A DNA stretch of 64,000 nt from Rubritalea tangerina (lineage in GTDB: Bacteria > Verrucomicrobiota > Verrucomicrobiia > Verrucomicrobiales > Akkermansiaceae), in the NCBI RefSeq assembly GCF_042683245.1, contig NZ_JBHUJB010000009.1:88895-152894 (forward strand). Reading direction: 5' to 3'. The notes under the pieces are model-generated. The model was not told where the DNA came from. It searched no databases and saw nothing but the letters and a program-made list of their open reading frames with translations. Both the position numbers and the translations under genes were made by a program. Each line of letters starts with the position of its first letter. Positions within the stretch are counted from its first letter, which is position 1. Shown here in pieces: positions 33,468 through 48,100 of the stretch.

Positions 33468-34331
33468 ATGCAAACGCTCAACATTATCGGTGCAGGTAAA
33501 CTTGGCCAATCCCTCGCACGCCTCTGGCATGCACAACAAATACTTGAGATCGGAGCCATCTTAAATCGCTCTGAGGCAAGTTCCCATAGAGCCATCGACC
33601 ACATTGGTGCAGGCACACTCCATACGCAGCTTTCAAGCATGCCTGCTGCCGAACTATGGCTACTCGCTTGCCCCGATGATCAAATTGCCCACATGGCCCA
33701 AACACTAGCTGCCTCCAAACACATACGCCAGAAGGACACCGTTTTCCATTGCAGCGGAGCATTGAGCTCAGATCTACTCGATGCCTGCGCAGCTCAAGGT
33801 GCACTCACCGCAAGTATGCATCCAATCATGAGCTTCGCTCACCCATTCACCTCTATCTCGCAATTGCAAGGTTCCTACTGTGGCGCTGAAGGCTCTGGCT
33901 ATAAAAGACTACAGCCACTCTTTGAAGCCATTGGCTGCCAGTGTGTCGAAATTCATAAAGAACACAAAGCGCTCTACCATAGCGCAAGTGTCTTTGCCTG
34001 TAATTATCTAACAACCCTGCTTGAGACGAGTAAGAACCTGCTCGAAACCTCAGGGTTCAGTCACACCAATGCCAACAAGTTACTCGAACCCATTGTCCGC
34101 AAAACTCTCGATAACTTTTTCAGAACCGACGCTGAGACCTCACTCACTGGCCCCATCTCCAGAGGTGACGTACAATGTGTCACCCAACATATTCAGGCAC
34201 TACAAACCCACTCACCGCAAATCAACACACTCTACAAAGCTCTAGCTCAAGCGACGCTCCCAATTAGCGAGAAACAAAAAATGGCCACCCCTGAACAACT
34301 TAGCGCCATCCAACACCTAGTCGAGCAATAG
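33468..34331 (+). CDS. Rossmann-like / DUF2520 dehydrogenase-like protein
   Basis: 287 residues. The N-terminal nucleotide-binding motif is NIIGAGKLGQSLARLW (GxGxxG, residues 7-14), followed by ELWLLACPDDQI and VFHCSGALSSDLLDA. The C-terminal all-helical DUF2520 domain (about 150-287) has MHPIMSFA and LGP-like TGPISRGD. The fold is that of 6-phosphogluconate or ketopantoate reductases, but no substrate is known for the family. It likely functions with the GNAT gene upstream or in pantothenate-type metabolism, by analogy only. Confidence 0.85.
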   Translation: MQTLNIIGAGKLGQSLARLWHAQQILEIGAILNRSEASSHRAIDHIGAGTLHTQLSSMPAAELWLLACPDDQIAHMAQTLAASKHIRQKDTVFHCSGALSSDLLDACAAQGALTASMHPIMSFAHPFTSISQLQGSYCGAEGSGYKRLQPLFEAIGCQCVEIHKEHKALYHSASVFACNYLTTLLETSKNLLETSGFSHTNANKLLEPIVRKTLDNFFRTDAETSLTGPISRGDVQCVTQHIQALQTHSPQINTLYKALAQATLPISEKQKMATPEQLSAIQHLVEQ

Positions 34332-34401
34332 TCTGAACGCACCATTGAGCCACCGCTCCGGCACGCATTCTACTCCCCCCATTATCTACATGCCAAATTC
34401 C

Positions 34402-35079
34402 TCAAACTGGCTCGAGACGGCACTGACAATCACCACATATCAAATGTAACTCAGGTTTCCCCCAAGCATTGACCTGACACTGAGGACAACTGTACTTCAC
34501 CCTATTAGAGCGGTTCTTTTTTACCCCAGCCTGTCGCATTTGAGCTTCGTGCTTTTGTGCTTCGGCAGAACGGCTCACTTGCGCATTTTCATCACTAGAT
34601 TGAAGGTTCAATACCACTCCTTGTTTCCGCAGAGCTTGAACACACTCTCTAAACCTCCCCGCTTCATCGACATAGTCGAACATAGTTTGCCCAATACGTG
34701 CTCCACCAGGTTTACCAGTTGAGGATGGGATGAGGCCGATTGACTCCATTTTATTGGCCCACTCTCGGTTGTGATAGCTCTTGCGCGATGGCTTACCAAA
34801 ATGAAATTGCCACTGATGGCACATCTCGTGAACCAATGCCTGCCAAATCTCAACATCTGATAAATTAACGTAGGCATCAGGATTGATCGCTATCTCGTCC
34901 ACTACCTGGGTCAAGTCAGAGCGATCCTTGAAACTTCCACGCCGGTACATCCCCACATTGTGCGACTTCCGCTGCAAAGTGATCAATACCCCAGGCAATT
35001 CCCCTGCAAAAAGCTCCTTATTAAAAAAATCATACGCACGCTGAAATACCGCGTACTCTTTTGATGTCGCTTGATCCAT
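34402..35079 (-). CDS. SprT-like zinc metalloprotease domain protein
   Basis: 225 residues. The SprT core has the zinc motif LVHEMCHQWQFHFG (HExxH), and the C-terminus has a four-cysteine zinc ribbon (YSCPQCQVNAWGKPELHLICGDC, read in parts CPQC and CGDC). The ribosome site GGAGGTG five bases before the ATG is near-perfect. Eukaryotic SPRTN relatives cut DNA-protein crosslinks; the bacterial family is uncharacterised. It is preceded on the same strand by the broken CDF gene at 45 bp. Confidence 0.87.
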   Translation of the reverse strand: MDQATSKEYAVFQRAYDFFNKELFAGELPGVLITLQRKSHNVGMYRRGSFKDRSDLTQVVDEIAINPDAYVNLSDVEIWQALVHEMCHQWQFHFGKPSRKSYHNREWANKMESIGLIPSSTGKPGGARIGQTMFDYVDEAGRFRECVQALRKQGVVLNLQSSDENAQVSRSAEAQKHEAQMRQAGVKKNRSNRVKYSCPQCQVNAWGKPELHLICGDCQCRLEPV

Positions 35080-35124
35080 GTCTCACCTCCTCTACACCTT
35101 CCTTCTGTATTGTGCGATACAATT

Positions 35125-36011
35125 TTACTTTTCCTCACAATCTAACAAACACTGCTCCCCCTCAAGCTCTACATCTATAGTGATATGCTCAAATGAGCCA
35201 CCCGCTAATAAATCCCTAATTCTAATCTTCGCCTGATAGATCTCAGAACGGCTACTCCGCCTATCCATCACGATGTGTGTGCTAAAAACATGATGCTCGC
35301 CCTCCAAGGTCCAACAATGCGTATGGTGCGCACTCAATACCCCCTCAATTGCGAGCAGACGCCGCGTGAATGAATCCAGATCAAACCCACGTGGAGATTG
35401 CTGTAGGAAATATGCCAAGCTCACCTTCATGTTCCTGACCACATTCCACAATATGAAGAGTGAGAGAAAAATCGAAAGTAGGGGTCGATGATAGGCAAAT
35501 CCCAGATCATCAAAATCCCCGCGCCAATTAACACCGCTACCCACCCCAACACATCCTCAAACAAATGCCAGCGTACCACGCGCTCATTCATGCTCTTGCC
35601 ATGGCTTAACTTCCATACCGCTAAACCATTAAACAAAATGCCCAACACTGCCATCGCTAACATCCCAGGCGCATGCACAGGCTCTGGTTCAGCAAGACGC
35701 TGTGCAGCCCCAAATAAAACAAAAAACAATCCCATCACTAACACCCCTCCAGTTACCAACGATCCCAACATAGAAAAACGACGGTAACCGTAAGTAAACA
35801 CCCCATCTGCCTCCTTAGTCGAAAGCTTCTGCAAATACCAAGCCACAGCCAACGAGACACAGTCACCAAAATCATGAACAGCATCCGTCAGTATCGCAAT
35901 GCTGTTGGTCCATAGCCCCCCCGCTACCTCAACAAGTGTAAACGCCAAATTCAGAAAGAAGACCCACTTCAAACTAGCCGTCGCATCATGCTCATGGTGA
36001 AAACTTCCCAT
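35125..36011 (-). pseudogene. CDF-family metal cation efflux protein, frameshifted
   Basis: Two overlapping frames together spell one CDF transporter. The upstream frame (to 35427) gives a His-rich N-terminus (MGSFHHEHD), SIAILTDAVHDFGDCVSLAVAWYLQK with the metal-binding H-x-x-x-D pair, and WDLPIIDP. The downstream frame (35125-35544) continues LLSIFLSLFILWNVVRNMK and the cytoplasmic dimerisation domain. The switch maps to GGGG at 35481-35484 on the plus strand: one added C in the coding strand restores D-P-L-L-S. So this is a single-base deletion, a homopolymer sequencing error, or a slippage site. CDF proteins export Zn, Co, Cd or Mn by proton antiport. The start is set at ATG 36011 by family N-terminus. 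Confidence 0.85.
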
Positions 36012-36100
36012 TCCACTCCATTCAATACCTCCCCTCATATTGCTGTGCAAGTATTTCCCACTATCCCTCCCCCCTCATAACCCTACACCACATTCACATA

Positions 36101-36133
36101 ATAAAAATGGCGGAGCCTAAGCCCCGCCATTTT
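36101..36133 (-). terminator. Terminator of the giant autotransporter gene
   Basis: Perfect 10-bp stem AAAATGGCGG/CCGCCATTTT (36104-36113 with 36124-36133), ten-base loop, T-rich tail on the minus strand. It begins 23 bp past the stop codon. Confidence 0.88.
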
Positions 36134-36156
36134 CATATGGTCTAACTATGAGTTCG

Positions 36157-39100
36157 TTAGAAAGGTATTCTAACACCAACGTCCCATCGATCAAGACGGG
36201 AGTATTTGTGAAGTATCGTTCCGTACTCGACGCCGATCGCGTATTCTTTGCTATTGATGAGCTGAAGGCCTAATGAACCAAATCCATGGGTGTCGTTAAG
36301 ATCAATTCCAACCCGCATTGGAGAGATCCCTACAGGCGCGCCTAATAAGCCAGAATACACATCTGTTGCTCCATCTGTGATATAATATTGGAAACCAAGC
36401 TTCCCACTTACTTGAAGCCTGAAATCAGATGGAATGTCAAAGACTCGCCCCAGTTCTAGGCCTAATCTTGACCACACATGCGTCTGCTCACTCTCCTGAA
36501 TGGTCAGGCTGATAGGGCCAGCTCCATTCTCTGTGACACCGTCACCTCTGAGATGAGTGAATCCCAGTGCTGCCATAGGACGAAGGTAGCCACCCCATAC
36601 CTGATCCTGCAACTGTGCCACACGCAACATACCTGAAAAACTGCGTAAGTCTCTCCTCGCATTAGTCGTAAAGGGCTGGGTTACACCACCATAACGCGTC
36701 ACATCAGAATTCCCCCAACCATAGGTCAATGCCGAAGCAAACTCGATATTACGATCGTAGTACTTCTTCGCTATCAAACCGACATGATGGGTTTCGCCAT
36801 CCGCTTGCCAGCGGTCGCCATAGCCATTGTCCTTGTGATCCTCAATCGAGATACCTAAGCCCCCAATCCAGCCATCTTTCATGCTTTGCTGAACACCGAA
36901 AGCCACTTTGTTAGTCTGACCATTTGCCTCTTTATAATCATCGTAAGCCTTATGCTGGGTACTCTCATTCTCATAGTTCACCCAGAGGTATCGGTCGTGT
37001 TGGAAAATGCGGTGGTCCCCACCATCGACTAATAAATGACCAAAGCGCTCACTGCTGCGAATCATGTTAGCCTGCAGTTCACCATAGAAGTCTGGGCTCA
37101 TCTGCGAGAGGCTTTCTTTATACGCTGCAAGATTAGGGTCATAAAGTAACTTAATCACAGTGTCCGCTAAGTCAGGCGAACTTCCTGCCGCTTGCACTCT
37201 GTTAAAGTAGTCACCCACAGCCTGAAGGTTGGGCCCCAATGGCCCCTGATCGTCAGGTGAGAAATCTACCTTGTAATTCAAAACGGCTGCATTCGCGGTC
37301 GGATAGGTGAGATCATAGGTCACGACCACAGAGGGGGCAGTTGTGAGTACCATTCCGTTGTTTTCCACTCCACCAGCACTCTCAAGTAACACCTGACTGA
37401 AAGAACCTGAAGGAACGAGTTGTGGGTTGAGCAAGGTGAGTACCATCTCACCACCTAGTGAAGAACTCCCTGTGGCATACACCTGGTCAATCACACCAGC
37501 CCCGGGACCGGCAAAATCTAACTCAGTGTAATTAACCCCTGTCGCCCCTTGAACAAAACCACCACTGAGGTTCGTTCTCTGAGCGTTATTCATCCCACCG
37601 ATCATTATTTCTCCATTGTTGAACAATTGATTGGCCGCATCTCCCAAACTCAATTCCTGACCAGGAATAAAGGTGCCTCCTTCGTGGTTGGTGAATTGGT
37701 TGGCTCCCGAACCTAAATCAAATTGTCCCAAGAAGGTATCGTAACTCTCTATCCGATCATTACCGTCTTCACCCCTAATCACTGATCCGGCAAGACCGTC
37801 GTCAGTAAACAATGCCCCTCGGCTCACAAAGCTATTCTCTGCACCGCCTGACATCCATACGGCAGTACCTCCCGCTCCAGCTGCGATCATCTTACCTGTC
37901 GGCAACTCAATCATGATGTCGCCTTGGCCATCTGCCGCTTGAGATTGAGCAAATACAGCCACAGCTCCAGAACCTGATGCCACAACATCCCCCTTCAAGT
38001 TCAAGGCCACTGCTCCTGATGTACCTGAACCTCCAGCACTGCCAGCAAAAACGCGATCTACTGCACCACCACCACCACCTAGGCTCTGTACCAAGACCCC
38101 ATATGCTCCGTCTGCCGTAACAATCACATCACCAGTCTGGTCGAGAGAAATCCCTCCACCATTGCCAGAATTGTCAGTACTCAAGCTCAACTGAACTTGA
38201 TCTGCCGTAGAATCAGATAGCTGAAGCCCACCACCACCACCAATGGATTGAAGCACAATACCGTGCGAGTTCATCCCATCAGAGACAACATTTCCTACAT
38301 TTGTTAGACTGATACTGCCACCATTCCCACTGGCTCCTGCTACTCCTCCAAGCGTCGTAACAATTTCTCCCGCACCAGCAATCTGTTGTATACCGCCACC
38401 AGCACCAATGCTCTGGCGAATAATACCAGGTGAGCGGTCCCCACTTGTGGTCACATCACCTGCCATCGTTGATACAATCGCTCCTCCATCGTTGCCTGAA
38501 CCTCCACTGGCACCAAGTTGGGTCGTTAGGCTTGTGACACCACTAGGCACTGGTACTGCCAATGGAAGCAATCCAAAGCTGGAATCCAAACTCACAATCG
38601 GGTCTACTGAAACACCCCCCCCTGGCACAGCCTGCGCTTTGAATACAACCGCAGACATACCACCGCCACCACCAATCGATTGCTCGTTTGAGCCAACACT
38701 GCCGTCACCCACAACCGTTACGTTTCCTGAGCGTTGCCCCATAATGTCACCACCAGAGCTGTTAGTTGAATCACTCCCACCTAAACTTGAAGAACTGTCT
38801 ACCTGCTGCCCCTCATAATGAGTCAGATCAATGTAGGACTGACCACCACCACCACCAACCGTCTGTACGGTATTACCTGATGAGGAATCACCAAAGTTCA
38901 AGATGTTACCATTCTGAACATACTCCACCGCATCCGCCTTGGCATCGAGAACTTCTTGACCACCCAAGTCGAGCACTATGTCAGTTGCCATGCTAGTGAA
39001 ATGCTCCACTACTGATAGATTGTCAGGAGCGTCTACGCTGTCCTCAGAAAACGCCGCCGCTGAATCTGTCAAATCCATGAAGGTATTCACATCACCACCA

Positions 39101-42100
39101 CCACCATTTACGGTCTGTTGGAAAATTGCTTGGCTGTTAGTACCCGTTACAAAAATATCTCCAGTCACATCCAAGGTCACCTTGCCTGCCTGCCCCTGGC
39201 TCTGTAAAGCGCCCACGGTCAATTGTAAACCTGTGGCGGCAAGGCTGCTTGCTGGACTTCCAATAGAAGCTCCGATGCTACCACCACCTCCGCCGACTGA
39301 CTGAGCGTAAATACCGTAACTGTTATCACCTTCTACCGTGATGGTGCCATCATGCTTGACGTAGACATCACCACTATCGTCACCTGTACCAGCAAACCCA
39401 CCTAAAGACAGTGAATTAAGCATGCTACCACCACTCAGTGTCTTTGCTGCACTCTTAGGATTAGCAATGGCAATCGAGCCATTGCCTCCACCGCCTCCGA
39501 CACTCTGAGCTAAAATACCATAAGACGCCTTACCCTTTGTGTTAATACTACCACTATTGAGCACATTCACATTGCCCGCAGTATTCCCATTACCTCCTTT
39601 ACCACCAATCGAAATGGCCTGGGCGGTCTGCCCCTCAGGTCTGCTATTGATCGTAATCACATCACCAGCATTGCCGCCACCGCCTCCGACACTCTGAGCT
39701 AGGATACCGTGCGCAGCATCTCCAAAGGTAATAATCGTCCCTTGGTTATCGATGTTAACGGTACCACTCGTCCCCCCTTTGCCTCCAGATCCACCAATGG
39801 AAAGTGAACGCGTAGTGCCATCCATTTTGCTTCTATTCAGATTGGTTACAGCACTACCTTCGCCGCCACCGCCGCCGATACTCATACCAGCAATACCGTG
39901 ACTGCCATGCCCGTGAGTGACAATTAAACCACTATTGAGAGAGCCGATATCTGTGTTGTTGATTGTCACATCCCCACCAGTGCCACCTTCACCACCGGTA
40001 CCACCTACAGCCAATGAGAAATTGTTGTTAGTTCCTTTGCCATCGCCAGTACCAACAGTAATCGAGGTCACCAAACGTGCATCACCACCACCTCCACCAA
40101 TCGATTGACCAAACAATCCAACAGAACTTGCCTCAAATGTTTCAACCGCTCCTGTATTGTTCAAAGTCACCGCCCCAGATTTAGAGTTAGAGTCTCCGCC
40201 TGCTCCACCAATCTTCACATCAACATTGGTAGATGAATTCGTACCTTTGTTGTAGAGAGCTCCAATGGTCATACCAGCTAAACCTCCACCTCCGCCTACA
40301 GTCTGCGCCAGCACACCGTGAGATCCCACACCATCAGTCACAATTACTCCAGATGCATTCACTTGCACATCTCCACCTTCGGAACCTGTGCCTCCAGCAC
40401 CCCCAATGTTTACAGAAACATTTCCGTTATTCTTGAGTTTACCAGTCGTCATTGACTTGCCGCCTGTACCACCACCACCACCAACAGACTGAGCTAAAAC
40501 GCCCACTGCTCCTTCACCCTCAGTGGTGATAATCGCATCTGTCACTAATGTCACAAGACCACCTTTACCTCCCGTGCCTCCTGTTCCTCCAACAGCAAGA
40601 CCTATTGATTGAGTCCCACTTGCCCAAGGACTCTTAGACCCCAATGTCGCACTCCCACCATTACCACCACCTCCACCAACGGATTGCGCAAATACCCCAT
40701 GCGCACTCTCACCCGTCGTTGAAATGCGGCCAGATGCATCCACATCCACCACACCCGCTTCACCACCGACTCCACCTTCTAGTCCAATTGCAAGCTTGAG
40801 ACTCTTGTTAGGCTCATCGTCACTGGATCCAGCCTTAGAACCACTGAATGATACTGACGAGCTGTTTCCACCACCATTGCCCACACTCTGGGCCAAAATT
40901 CCATGAGACTCCTTACCTGTCGTGAAAATGCCACCATCACTAACAATCGTCACATTTCCACCCGCACCTCCAGTGCCACCCATACGCCCTAGAGATACTG
41001 AGTAGTTACCTGCCGAGTTGGAAGTAGAAGCCATATCCATGCCGGCATTACCGCCACCTCCACCAACAGACTGCCCAAATACACCTACCGATTGGTCTCC
41101 AGTAGTGGAGATCACACCTAAGTGATCAACTGTTACCACTCCACCGATACCGCCGTCGCCGGTAGCTCCACCGATCGCAATATCAAAGCTCTTATCCACA
41201 TTAGAGGCACTATTATATGCAACATTGAAATTGGCATTACCTCCACCACCTCCGATGGATTGAGCTAAAATACCATGGCTGTTGCTCGCAAGCGTCGTGA
41301 TGTCACCATAGTGGTTAACATCTACAATTCCCCCATTGCCAGGGACTCCACCTGCTCCACCAATCATCAACTGCGCTGCGTAAGCTTTCTTCCCTGTGCT
41401 ACTCGTGTCTTGGTTGCGACCTTCTAATTCGTCTAACACATTATTGTAATTAGCAATGACGCTGTCATCGACCCCAGTGTTTTTCGGTGTTGTTCGCTCA
41501 GACTCCTTGTTCTTCTTCTTGTTAGCTCCACTACCAGCAGAACTGTATGAAAGACTAAAGTTAGCCCCAGCATTACCACCACCACCACCGATACTCGATG
41601 CCTCAACACCATGTGCTGATGTCCCATTCGTGGTAATCAATCCTGCCGCTGACGCGCTGGTTCCTCTATTTACAGTGACATCCCCAGCATGGCCACCACC
41701 ACCACCAAATCCACCAATACCCAAAGTCATTGGAGATGTCTTCTTGGTGATGTTAGAAGTGACATTCAGACCACCTGTACCACCACCACCGCCGATGGAT
41801 TGCGCCAAAATACCACGAGAGTGAGAGCCCGTAGTCGTGATATTGCCAACCGACGTCACCTCCACCTTCTTCGAATCCGCTCCAGCTCCACCAAATCCAC
41901 CAATCCCACCAACCATTGAGAAGTCCTGTGATGAATTGTTAGGATTACTGGTCCAGTTTGCACTGGCAGTCACATTCACGCCTCCATTACCACCACCACC
42001 AGCGAGCGACTGAGCAAGAATACCATGCCCCCAGTCACCCACAGTCGTGATAGATCCTGTATGATCAACGGTGACCTCGCCACTTACCGCAGCAGCTCCG

Positions 42101-45100
42101 CCAAAACCACCAACTCCAAACACAAGTGATGAAGAAGTATCTTTACTGTTAAAGGCTCCTCCCCCGCTCACATTGAAGCCACCATTACCTCCGCCTCCGC
42201 CAATAGACTGCGCGGTGATGCCGGTAGAACGACCAACTAAATCAGGGTCATCATCTTCATCTACAAGTGAAAGCCCCACACCGATCTCATTGATGGTATT
42301 CTCAATCCAACTGCGATCACTATTCTGAACTTCCGTGCCATTGGCATAAAGATTTGCATTCGCCACCACACTCACATTGCCGGCTGTTCCTGCGTTCCCA
42401 CCTAATCCACCTAAGCCAAAGATGACAGGTGCAGACGATGTAAAGCCACCAGAAACGTTGAATCCTCCATTACCACCACCTCCTCCAAGGGATTGTGCAA
42501 AAATAGCAGAAGCGCTGTCGCCATGAGCCGTGATCGACTTATTACCCTCCACAGTTACCCCAACATTCCCAGCATTGCCTCCAGTCCCACCAAAACCACC
42601 AATCCCGACAACCAGAGCATTACCCTCCCCCTGAGAGGAATACGATACGCCTCCTGCCACATTCAAACCGCCATTGCCGCCGCCACCACCAAGTGACTGT
42701 GCTATCACTCCATGCGACCCCTTCGCTACAGAGTCTGGGTCAGTTCCGTTAGTCCAAGGGTTGTTGATCTGTCCATTAAACTTCAGCCTGACATCCTTCG
42801 CGTCACCACCGCCGCCACCGAAACCACCAATGCCTATAGATGCAACGCTGCTATTCTTGTTAGAAGTGTAGGATAAACCACCAGTCACATTCAGACCTCC
42901 ATTGCCGCCACCACCAGCAAGTGATTGAGCCATTACAGCCGATGCGTTAGATCCCGTGGTCAGAACATTGCCCGAAACGTCGAGATTCACGATGCCAGCA
43001 TCACCACCTGAACCTCCGAAACCACCAAGACCAAAGCCGACAGCGCCACCAGCATCGTCAGAATAATTGAGCGCACCCGTCACATTCAACCCACCATTAC
43101 CTCCACCTCCGCCGAGAGACTGAGCCACGACCCCCATAGAGCCGTCACCAGTGGTAGAAATAAGACCACTTGTTGGATTGACCACGACAGTGCTATTCAC
43201 AGCACCTGCGTCTCCACCGCCGCCACCGAAACCTCCGATGCCGACTCCGAGTGAACCACTGTTACCTTTCAGAGAAGCAGTGATGGAACCCGTGACATTG
43301 AGTCCACCATTACCGCCACCGCCGCCTAAACTCTGCCCCAGAATCGCAGTAGAATTGTTACCCACTGTCGCCACCGTGCCAGTAAAGTTATTCGTCACCC
43401 CAAGACCATTACCTCCACCACCACCCATACCACCAATACCTACACCCAAACTCCCAGCGGTAGATCCATCTTTTCCAACCGATGCTGTGATACTGCCTGT
43501 GACATTTAAACCACCATTACCACCACCACCACCAGCTGACTGAGCAACAACTCCCATTGAGTCATTCCCCTCAGTAGAGATGAGTCCCTGAACCTGATTA
43601 AAGACGACGCCGGCATTACCACCACCTCCACCAGCACCACCAATACCTACTCCAATATTCCCCGCTGTCTCTTTAGAAACAGAGAGAAGACCAGTCACAT
43701 TTGTGGCGCCCACACCACCACCTCCACCCATCGACTGGGCAATCACAGCTGCTGAATTCTCTCCATAAGTCTGAACATTGCCAGTGAGATAGTTGTCCAC
43801 ACGCATCGCGTTGCCACCACCAGCACCAGAACCACCTAAGCCCACTCCGATCGCCCCACCAGACTTGCCAGAAAGCGATAAATTGCCAGATACGTTGGCT
43901 CCACCACTACCACCGCCACCACCGAGCGATTGTGCCAAAATACCTGTAGAGTCATCACTCTGAGTAGCAACGTTACCTGTAACGGTGTTAAATACTGTTG
44001 AGCCATCAGCTGCGGTACCACCGTACCCACCTACACCTACTCCGATGCTTCCACCGTTTTCTTTAGTGAGCGTCATCACTCCTGTCACATTGACGCCCCC
44101 ATTACCACCACCGCCACCAATCGATTGCGCGATGATGCCATCTCCATTCACTCCAGTTGTCGTCACATTTCCAGTAACCGTGTTAGTCACTGCCGCAGAT
44201 GTACCTCCCGCACCACCAGCGCCACCAACACCCACACCAACTGAAGCTCCATTCTTACCTGAAAGTGTCGCAGCTCCTGTCACATTCATTCCACCATTGC
44301 CTCCGCCCCCACCGAGCGACTGTGCTATCACACCTGTTGCTCCTTCTCCACCAGTAATCACATTGCCTGTCACGGTATTGTTCACCACGTTAGCTGATCC
44401 ACCAGAACCGCCTGAACCACCAATCCCGACACCTACAGCTCCACCATTCTCTTTCGTGAGGGTTAAAGCCCCGGAGATGTTCATCCCCCCGTTACCTCCA
44501 CCTCCACCAAGGGACTGAGCAACCACACCACTGGCATTCTTACCACCCGTGGTCACATCACCTATCACCGTGTTAGTCACTGTGTTAGCAGTACCACCCG
44601 TTCCGCCAGAACCACCCAGACCGACACTCACTCCGCCAGCTCCAGTGTTTGAAGCCGTTATGGTTCCTGAAACATTGATGCCGCCATTGCCGCCACCGCC
44701 ACCTACCGATTGCGCAAGAATACCAGTAGAATTTTCCCCACCAGTGATCACATTACCAGTGACCTTGTTAGTCACAATATTTGCTGTCCCACCAGAACCA
44801 CCGGAACCACCAATCCCCACACTCACCCCAGCACTCCCGGACTTAGCAACACTGATCACTCCTGAAACATTCATCGCTCCATTGCCGCCACCGCCGCCAA
44901 TTGATTGCGCGATCACTCCACCTGAATCTTCCTTCACTGTAGTCACATTGCCCGTCAACTCAGAATCAACTTCGCCACCAGCACCACCTGTCCCACCAGA
45001 TCCACCAATACCCACTGACGCAGCACCACTTCCTGTGCCAGCCCCACTAATCGCAGCAGTCACATTAAACCCACCATTACCACCACCGCCACCGATGGAC

Positions 45101-48100
45101 TGAGAAACTAAACCACGTGACTGGCTACCATTCGTTAGGATGTTACCCGTCATACGTGTGGTCACTTTTCCAGCGGTCGCGCCAGAGCCTCCACTACCAC
45201 CAAGTCCAACACCCACTGCACCACTACCAGTGCCTCCACCACTACCCGCAACAGATACTGAAAAACCACCATTACCACCGCCACCACCAATGGATTGCGC
45301 CACTACCGCATCCGATAGCCCCCCCTCAGTTTGAACATTGTTATTCACTGTCAGTCCCACACTGGATGCTGAACTTCCGCCACCAGCATTACCTCCCAAA
45401 CTCACAGAAACGGCTCCACTGCCTGTACCCGCACCACTACCAGCAACAGACACATCAAATCCACCATTGCCGCCACCGCCGCCAATTGATTGCGCGACAA
45501 TCCCTTGAGACCTTTCCTGCTTGGTCCATACGTCTCCAGACGTGACTGCCGTCACTGCACCAGCAGTGCCACCACCGCCACCAGATCCACCTAATCCAAC
45601 AGAAACTGAACCACTCCCAGTTCCAGCTGCACTTGCGCCCGCTGAAACATTGAAGCCGCCATTACCACCACCACCACCAATCGACTGAGCTATCACCCCA
45701 ATTGAACCTGCCCCATCAGTCACAACCGTATTCCCAACACTTAGTGAGACACTCGAAGCTGTGCCACCACCAGAACCTTTACCACCCAGCCCAACATTCA
45801 CAGTGCCACTCCCAGTACCTGAACCAGTGATTCCACCAGAAACATTGAAACCACCATTTCCACCACCTCCACCAATTGACTGAGCCACAACTCCGTGAGC
45901 ATTTTTGCCAGCCGTATTGATAGCAGCACCATCAAGGATAGCATTCACACTTGATGCATTTCCTGCAGCTCCACCTGAACCTCCCAGCCCAACAGACACT
46001 GCACCACTGGCTGTTCCAGCTCCTGATAGAGTACCTGAAACATTGAAACTACCATTACCACCACCTCCTCCAACTGACTGAGCTAAAAAGCCAATCGCAT
46101 CATCATTGCCAGTAGTAATACCACCATTCATCGTAGCCACAACCTCTCCAGCATGACCACCGGTCCCCCCATTACCACCCAAACCGATCGATGCGCCCAA
46201 ACTTCCCGTGCCCGCTCCAGACGCTGCACCAGAAACATTGAAGCCACCATTACCACCACCACCACCAATGGATTGTGCAATCACACCAATCGATCCAATC
46301 CCCTTGGTCTGAACATTATTACTCACCCCTGTTGTTAGCAAACTCCCATCGGAGTTTACGGTGCCTAAAAAGACATTACCACCAGTATTCCCTGAACCAC
46401 CCTCTCCACCCAATCCGACTGCAATCGAACCGCTACCAACTCCAGCACCTGAAATGACGCCTGACACATTGAAGCCACCATTGCCTCCACCTCCGCCAAT
46501 AGACTGGGCCACAATAGCATGAGAATAGTCACCTTCAGTAAGCACTCCGGCACCTGAAGTGCTTGCATTCACGGTTCCCCCAATACCACCACTGCCTGCA
46601 TCACCACCTAATCCAACAGTGGCTCCAATTGAGCCAGTACCCGCTCCTGATCCTGCCGCAGAAACATTGAAACCACCATTACCACCACCACCACCAACAG
46701 ACTGCGCTAAAAACCCAATCGAATGCTTCTTCTCAGTAACTAACAAACCTGCGTATGTCGCATTGACTGTGCCACCACTATTTCCATTACCTCCCGTACC
46801 CCCTAGCCCGACAGATGCAGCTCCACTGCCAATGCCAGCTCCAGAAATAGCCGCAGAAACATTAAAGCCACCATTACCGCCGCCACCGCCAATTGATTGA
46901 GCAATCACGCCCGTTGAGTTCTCACCCTTCGTCGTAACATCATTCGATACATTCAAAGTCACAGTCTTACCCACTGCTCCCGAGCCTCCATCACCCCCAA
47001 GGCCAACAGAGACAGCCCCTGCACCAATGCCGCCACCAGCAGCCCCAGCAGAAACATTAAAACCACCATTACCTCCACCTCCACCTATCGACTGCGCGAC
47101 AATACCAGCTGAATTGGCTCCCTCAGTGATGACACCATCTCCCGAAGAACTTAAATTAACCACTCCCCCACTGCCACCAGCAGCTCCCGAGCCACCAAGG
47201 CCAACAGAAATGGCTCCCGCCCCCACGCCGCCACCTCCACCAGAGGCAGAAACATTAAAACCTCCATTACCACCACTGCCGCCCACTGACTGAGCAATTA
47301 AGCCAATAGAATTATCACCTTTTGTTAGTATCGCGCCATTAGAACTTGCCGTCACCGTTCCACCGCTTCCTCCGCTACTGCCACTACCTGCAATTCCAAC
47401 AGAAATTCCAGCCGCACCAATGCCACCGCCGCCCAGGGCTGCAGACACATTATAACCGCCATTTCCTCCACCTCCGCCAATCGATTGAATGACAATACCT
47501 CCAGAGTTATCCTTCTGAGTCACAACATCAGAAGCCAAATGAGCAGTCACATTACCACCAATAGCTCCCGTTCCGCCAGTGCCACCAATCCCCAGTGACG
47601 CACCAAGCCCGCCCACACCTCCACCACCTAACGTGGCAGAAACAGAATACCCCCCATTACCACCACCGCCGCCAACAGACTGGACTAAGATCCCTGTAGA
47701 GTTTTCCTCGGTGGTCAAAATAGTGCTCGTGCCGGTACGCAACTTCACCTCCCCACCATTGTTTCCAGATCCACCACTGCCACCAAGCCCAACACCTACA
47801 GAACCTGCGACTCCAGCAGAGCCAGCAACAGCCGCGGAAACGGAGCCGCCACCATTTCCACCGCCGCCACCTACCGACTGAACAATCAATCCCGTAGAGT
47901 TTGCTCCATTAGTAGCAATATCCGTTGCCACCTGCACTGTCACGTCTCCCCCAATACCACCATCACTACCATCACCACCAACTCCCACAGACACAGCGCC
48001 TCCAGCCGCTAGTGAGGCACTCGCTGCCACTGAAACTGATGAACCACCATTGCCACCACCACCACCAACACTCTGCGCCATAAAACCTGTCGAATTCACT

